From NCBI GenBank assembly GCA_017453765.1, contig JAFTEG010000123.1, positions 1 to 7,230 of the forward strand: a DNA stretch of 7,230 nt, in the 5' to 3' direction. Made by a program: the position numbers and the translations under genes. Every line of letters starts with the position of its first letter. Positions within the stretch are counted from its first letter, which is position 1. Origin of the DNA: Selenomonadaceae bacterium. GTDB taxonomy: Bacteria > Bacillota > Negativicutes > Selenomonadales > Selenomonadaceae. The notes below the pieces were generated by a model. That model made no database searches, was not told the DNA's origin, and saw only the letters and a list, made by a program, of their open reading frames with translations. Positions 4,360-7,230 of the stretch are shown piece by piece.

Positions 4360-5673
4360 GTGTTTGAAATAGACGACAATGGCTTGGACAAAATTGCCAA
4401 CATAAAAGTCATCGGCGTAGGCGGCGGAGGCAACAACGCAGTCAATCGTATGATTTCATTCGGGCTTGAAGGCGTTGACTTCATAGCGATAAACACAGAC
4501 GCCCAAGCTCTAATGACGGCACTTGCGCCTAAGCGTATGCAAATCGGCATGAAGTTGACACGCGGTCTCGGCGCCGGCGCACGTCCCGAAATTGGCGAAC
4601 AGGCAGCGATTGAAAGCCGCGACGAAATTTTAAAGGCGCTGGATAAATCCGATATGGTTTTCATAACGGCGGGAATGGGCGGCGGTACGGGTACGGGTGC
4701 TGCGCCGATTGTTGCCGAATGCGCAAGGGAATTGGGCGCGCTGACTGTTGCCGTAGTCACTCGCCCTTTCGGTTTTGAAGGTCCGAAACGTAAAAAAAAT
4801 GCCGATATAGGAATTGAAAATCTTAAGCGCAAAGTTGACACGATAATTACCATTCCGAACGATAAACTGTTACAAGTGGTCGACAAAAAAACGCCTATGA
4901 TGAAGGCGTTCAGCATTGCCGACGATATCTTAAGGCAAGGCGTCAAGGGCATTTCGGATTTAATCGCCGTACCCGGTCTTGTCAATTTGGATTTTGCCGA
5001 CGTGCAGACGGTTATGAGCAATTCCGGCTCGGCGCTTATGGGTATCGGTGAGGCTACCGGCGAAAACGCTACAATGAACGCCGTTAAATCCGCTATTGAT
5101 TCGCCGTTGCTTGAAACGAGTATTCAAGGTGCGCACGCGATACTTTTAAATATTATGGGTGCTACGGACAATTTGAAGATGTACGAAATTTACGAGGCGT
5201 CAACTACCGTCCAAGAGGCGGCGTACCCCGAAGCAGAAATTTTGTGGGGCGTATCCATTGATGAATCTATGGGCGAAACCGTCAGTGTCACGATTATTGC
5301 GACACGTTTTGACAATGAGGCTGACAGCGTTGCAGATACCATTGCAAGAATGCAACCGCCGCAAATGCAACGTACAATGCCGAATCAGCAAAGACGTACT
5401 AACTCTAACGCGCCGATAACGCCTTTTCCGACGTTCGGCAATTTCGGTAATTATGAACCGCCGCCCAATCGTCAACAACCTCAACAACGTCCGCCGCAAC
5501 CGCCGCAATGGCAAAATCAGCCGCAACAACAACCGTACCAACAACCTTATCAGCAAAGACCGCAACAACCTCAACAACAGCCTCCGCAACAAAATCCTCA
5601 ACAAAATCAGCAACAATCTAACCGTAAAAATGACAATGACTTCGGTATTGATATTCCTGAATGGATGCATTAA
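4360..5673 (+). CDS. ftsZ: Cell division protein FtsZ
   Basis: This 437-residue tubulin homologue polymerises with GTP at mid-cell into the Z-ring that recruits the division machinery. The GTPase domain has [13 protein letters not shown] at 19-31, the tubulin signature GGGTGTG at 107-113, TRPFGFEG at 134-141 and the catalytic T7 loop NLDFAD at 209-214. A second domain runs to about 325 (ALMGIG...SPLLE...). It is followed by a disordered linker, about 332-425, very rich in Gln and Pro (runs such as [11 protein letters not shown]), and a C-terminal peptide [11 protein letters not shown]. That peptide normally binds FtsA, SepF or ZapA-type partners and commonly reads DIPxFL plus basic residues; here Trp-Met-His replaces that end. 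The gene stands alone between repeats, without ftsA or ftsQ, and ends in its own terminator. The identification is firm. Confidence 0.98.
   Translation: MFEIDDNGLDKIANIKVIGVGGGGNNAVNRMISFGLEGVDFIAINTDAQALMTALAPKRMQIGMKLTRGLGAGARPEIGEQAAIESRDEILKALDKSDMVFITAGMGGGTGTGAAPIVAECARELGALTVAVVTRPFGFEGPKRKKNADIGIENLKRKVDTIITIPNDKLLQVVDKKTPMMKAFSIADDILRQGVKGISDLIAVPGLVNLDFADVQTVMSNSGSALMGIGEATGENATMNAVKSAIDSPLLETSIQGAHAILLNIMGATDNLKMYEIYEASTTVQEAAYPEAEILWGVSIDESMGETVSVTIIATRFDNEADSVADTIARMQPPQMQRTMPNQQRRTNSNAPITPFPTFGNFGNYEPPPNRQQPQQRPPQPPQWQNQPQQQPYQQPYQQRPQQPQQQPPQQNPQQNQQQSNRKNDNDFGIDIPEWMH
5465..5620 (+). repeat. CAA/CAG/CCG-rich low-complexity stretch encoding the FtsZ Gln/Pro linker
   Basis: Imperfect triplet-rich repeats such as CCTCAACAAC and CCGCAACAAC encode about 50 residues that are mostly Gln and Pro. 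The stretch is likely prone to length change. On the other strand it gives a spurious Leu/Arg-rich ORF. Confidence 0.7.
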
Positions 5674-5685
5674 GCCGACTTATAT

Positions 5686-5721
5686 AAAAAAAACTCCCTG
5701 CCTTCGGGCAGTATTTTTTTT
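5686..5721 (+). terminator. Rho-independent terminator of ftsZ, probably bidirectional
   Basis: The stem CTGCC/GGCAG closes a TTCG tetraloop (5698-5711), followed by TA and eight T (5714-5721). Eight A (5686-5693) precede the stem, so the reverse strand has the same form and can also stop the convergent glycosyltransferase transcript. Confidence 0.88.
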
Positions 5722-5756
5722 GCGCAAAATTAAATTTAGTGAAAACATTTTTATTT

Positions 5757-5868
5757 GAACTTACTTTTCTTTGGCTTTATGAACTTACTTTTTCTTTGGC
5801 GCAAAGAAATTTCGCGGACGGGCGCGCCTCACCTACTGCGGCGTTCACGTAATTTGCGGCGTGTTAAA
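5757..5868 (-). repeat. Truncated third copy of the MITE-like element, with a partial tandem duplication
   Basis: GAACTTACTTTTCTTTGGC (5757-5775) is repeated after a TTTAT spacer at 5781-5800. There it runs on into GCGCAAAGAAA, giving the family hairpin with a shorter stem. Downstream, CGCGGACGGGCGC (5813-5825) and ACGTAATTTGC (5847-5857) are reverse complements of copy 1 at 3380-3392 and 3334-3344, in the collinear order. The GC-rich hairpin of copy 1 and the normal ends are missing. The element lies between the ftsZ terminator and the 3' end of the glycosyltransferase gene. Confidence 0.65.
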
Positions 5869-5875
5869 AGCTGAT

Positions 5876-6904
5876 TTACTTAACACCGGCTAAATCTTTC
5901 GTCCAAATTTTTATTTTGTCCTGCGCGAAATTTGCCAGCTCCGCATTGAAAATGGAGGGCTCCATGCCGTCGTACGTTTTAAATTTTTCAAGCGCCGTTT
6001 GCATTGCACGTACCGCCGATTTAAAATCCTTCTGCGCGGCGTAACATTCCGCCAGCTCCGCGTAAAAGTCCGGCAACGCAGAAAATTTTTGTACCGCCAA
6101 TTTCGCCGCATTGATACGCTCGGCAAGCCTGCCTTTATCACGCGCCAACACGTCAAGCAAAATTCGGTATGACCTGCTTGCATAGGTTGAATTGATATCA
6201 GCCGCAATGTCAAGCCGTGCAAATTTTTCAGCGTTAATAAAATCGTCAAGCCCGTGATAACACTGCGCGATATGTCCATAAACCCGTTGCGGCGTCTCGG
6301 TAGCGTTTAACTCGTCCAAAAGTAATTTCAAATTTCTTTCAGCCTTAGCCTTGTTCAGCGTCGCAGAATAGCCTGTATGATACAGCGTCAAAATTTTCGG
6401 CGGTATCGGAATCATATTCGGCAGATTTTTACCGAACCATTTCAATTCCTCGTGAATCTTGCCGACGTACTGCAGACCGCGCAGGTTACGGAAAATTCGC
6501 AATACGTACGTCGAATCCATAACGCGATTGTCATTTTCAACGTCAATGTTGACAAGGTAAATCAGCAAGCCGCCGATATTTTCTTCACCGATATTTTCAA
6601 TGACACTGCGAATATTTTTAGCCGTCTCCGCCGTGAAATACTCATCCGCGTCAAGAAAAATTATCCAGTCGCCTTCCGCATAATCCAGCGCAATGTTACG
6701 CGGCGCTGAAAAATCATCGTGCCAAACTTCATTAAAAATCACAGCACCGAAACTCTTCGCAACGTCCAACGTGTTGTCAGTCGAGCCGGTGTCGACAACA
6801 ATAATTTCGTCAACCGCGCCTTGCAGGCTTTCAAGCGACGTACGCAAATTTTTTTCTTCGTTTTTGACAATGTAGCACGCAGAAATTTTTATGTCGTCAT
6901 TCAA
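5876..6904 (-). CDS. Family 2 glycosyltransferase with TPR-like C-terminal region
   Basis: This 342-residue cytoplasmic protein has a GT-A fold glycosyltransferase domain at its N-terminus. It opens with ISACYIVKNEE (7-17), then EIIVVDTGSTDNT (33-45, nucleotide-sugar binding), DFSAPRN (64-70), the metal-binding DADEY (85-89) and VGKIHEEL (147-154). Residues about 205-305 are helical with repeats of the kind AQCYHGLDDFINAEKFARL and AECYAAQKDFKSAVRAM, typical of tetratricopeptide repeats. This architecture is common in Firmicute glycosyltransferases that modify proteins or build surface glycans; donor and acceptor cannot be read from the sequence. The start is TTG at 6904, supported by GAGGGG nine bases upstream (CCCCTC at 6914-6919 on the plus strand). 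An ATG at 6900 is out of frame. It is convergent with ftsZ, divergent from the sulfate-binding gene, and not visibly part of an operon. Confidence 0.9.
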   Translation of the reverse strand: MNDDIKISACYIVKNEEKNLRTSLESLQGAVDEIIVVDTGSTDNTLDVAKSFGAVIFNEVWHDDFSAPRNIALDYAEGDWIIFLDADEYFTAETAKNIRSVIENIGEENIGGLLIYLVNIDVENDNRVMDSTYVLRIFRNLRGLQYVGKIHEELKWFGKNLPNMIPIPPKILTLYHTGYSATLNKAKAERNLKLLLDELNATETPQRVYGHIAQCYHGLDDFINAEKFARLDIAADINSTYASRSYRILLDVLARDKGRLAERINAAKLAVQKFSALPDFYAELAECYAAQKDFKSAVRAMQTALEKFKTYDGMEPSIFNAELANFAQDKIKIWTKDLAGVK

Positions 6905-6950
6905 AATATCAGTCCCCTCAAAAAAAATATTGCCTTAAGTTATAAAAAAG

Positions 6951-6990
6951 AGTAAACTTTCGGCATTGGAGTAGTAAACTTTCAACATTG
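6951..6990. promoter_or_regulatory. Direct repeat in the divergent promoter region (candidate operator)
   Basis: AGTAAACTTTCGGCATTG (6951-6968) and AGTAAACTTTCAACATTG (6973-6990) match at 16 of 18 bases. They are offset by 22 bp, about two helical turns, so a regulator could bind both on one face. The pair lies midway between the glycosyltransferase and sulfate-binding gene starts and may regulate either. No convincing -35/-10 pair was assigned to either gene. Confidence 0.55.
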
Positions 6991-7019
6991 AAAAATTTCG
7001 TCACACGGAGATAAATGAA

Positions 7020-7230
7020 ATGTCCATAACGTTAAAATTACTCAAAATATTATTCGCGGCAGGAATTATTTTTTTCGCAGGATTTACGGCAGGTTGCACT
7101 GATGACGCCGCGTTAAAATTAAGTGAAGACACGGTGTTTTTAAATGTATCCTACGATCCTACGCGCGAACTTTATGCGGATTATGACGAAAAATTTAAAG
7201 TGCATTGGGAAGAAAATTTAGGTCACGCCA
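7020..7230 (+). CDS. sbp: Sulfate ABC transporter substrate-binding lipoprotein, N-terminal part (3' end outside window)
   Basis: The first 70 codons are present. A hydrophobic signal segment (residues 3-22) leads to FTAGC, a lipobox-like site with Cys26, so the protein is probably a lipoprotein facing outside the cytoplasmic membrane. The mature start then shows NVSYDPTRELY (42-52), the hallmark of the Sbp/CysP family that captures sulfate or thiosulfate for the CysTWA importer. The rest of the family, about 330-350 residues, lies beyond the window, and the permease genes probably follow. The ATG at 7020 has ACGGAG nine bases upstream (7005-7010). A second ATG at 7015 is out of frame and ends after four codons. 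The gene is divergent from the glycosyltransferase gene. The family is clear, but whether the substrate is sulfate or thiosulfate is not. Confidence 0.9.
   Translation, partial: MSITLKLLKILFAAGIIFFAGFTAGCTDDAALKLSEDTVFLNVSYDPTRELYADYDEKFKVHWEENLGHA

Noticed and set aside
4254..5021. Long 255-codon minus-strand ORF across the ftsZ start
   Set aside because: It is antisense to the conserved GTPase domain of ftsZ, looks like low-complexity Ser/Pro/Ile protein, and would cross the ftsZ leader and ribosome binding site.
5200..5670. Leu/Arg-rich minus-strand ORF that looks like a membrane or basic protein
   Set aside because: It is the antisense reading of the CAA/CCG-rich FtsZ linker, which yields TTG and CGG codons by composition alone.
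5453..5758. Asn/Arg-rich plus-strand ORF overlapping the end of ftsZ
   Set aside because: It is a frame shadow of the Gln/Pro linker and runs through the ftsZ terminator.
6377..6955. Plus-strand ORFs opposite the glycosyltransferase 5' half
   Set aside because: They are antisense to conserved GT2 motifs and have no ribosome binding site or recognisable product.

Overview
This window looks like chromosome from a low-to-moderate GC Firmicute, most likely a Negativicute (Selenomonas-like). The inference rests on a Firmicute-type DUF2232/YybS membrane protein, the sequence of FtsZ, a lipoprotein-type sulfate-binding protein and a BspA-like leucine-rich repeat protein. None of this fixes the genus. 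There is no rRNA, tRNA, CRISPR array or transposase gene. Seven protein genes are visible; the first and the last run off the window.

Left part (1-3287, all + strand): the C-terminal part of a BspA/TpLRR repeat protein; a single half-size ChrA-family transporter; a Cof-type HAD-IIB phosphatase; and a nine-helix DUF2232 protein. The gaps are short (30, 110 and 21 bp), so co-transcription is possible, but the functions do not form an obvious pathway. The chrA-HAD gap is almost filled by an array of eight GATCGATA octamers.

Middle (3288-4359): a GTG-started fluoride channel gene (crcB/fluC) sits between two oppositely oriented copies of a 216-228 bp non-coding element. Each copy has imperfect terminal inverted repeats of 22-24 bp and a near-invariant internal hairpin of 13-14 bp. 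This is the most unusual feature here and looks like a MITE-like or structured intergenic repeat family. A truncated, rearranged third copy lies at about 5757-5868.

Right part (4360-7230): ftsZ stands alone, with no ftsA or ftsQ beside it. It has a strong Shine-Dalgarno sequence, a proline/glutamine-rich linker, an unusual C-terminal peptide (DIPEWMH) and its own UUCG-loop terminator. The A- and T-tracts on both sides of that terminator suit the convergent gene that follows. That gene, on the minus strand, encodes a family 2 glycosyltransferase with a TPR-like C-terminal region. Divergent from it begins a sulfate ABC transporter substrate-binding lipoprotein, cut by the window end. The 115 bp between these two genes carries an 18-bp direct repeat spaced 22 bp, a candidate operator.

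I found no multi-gene defence or biosynthetic system. The candidates for novelty are the non-coding repeats, not the proteins.
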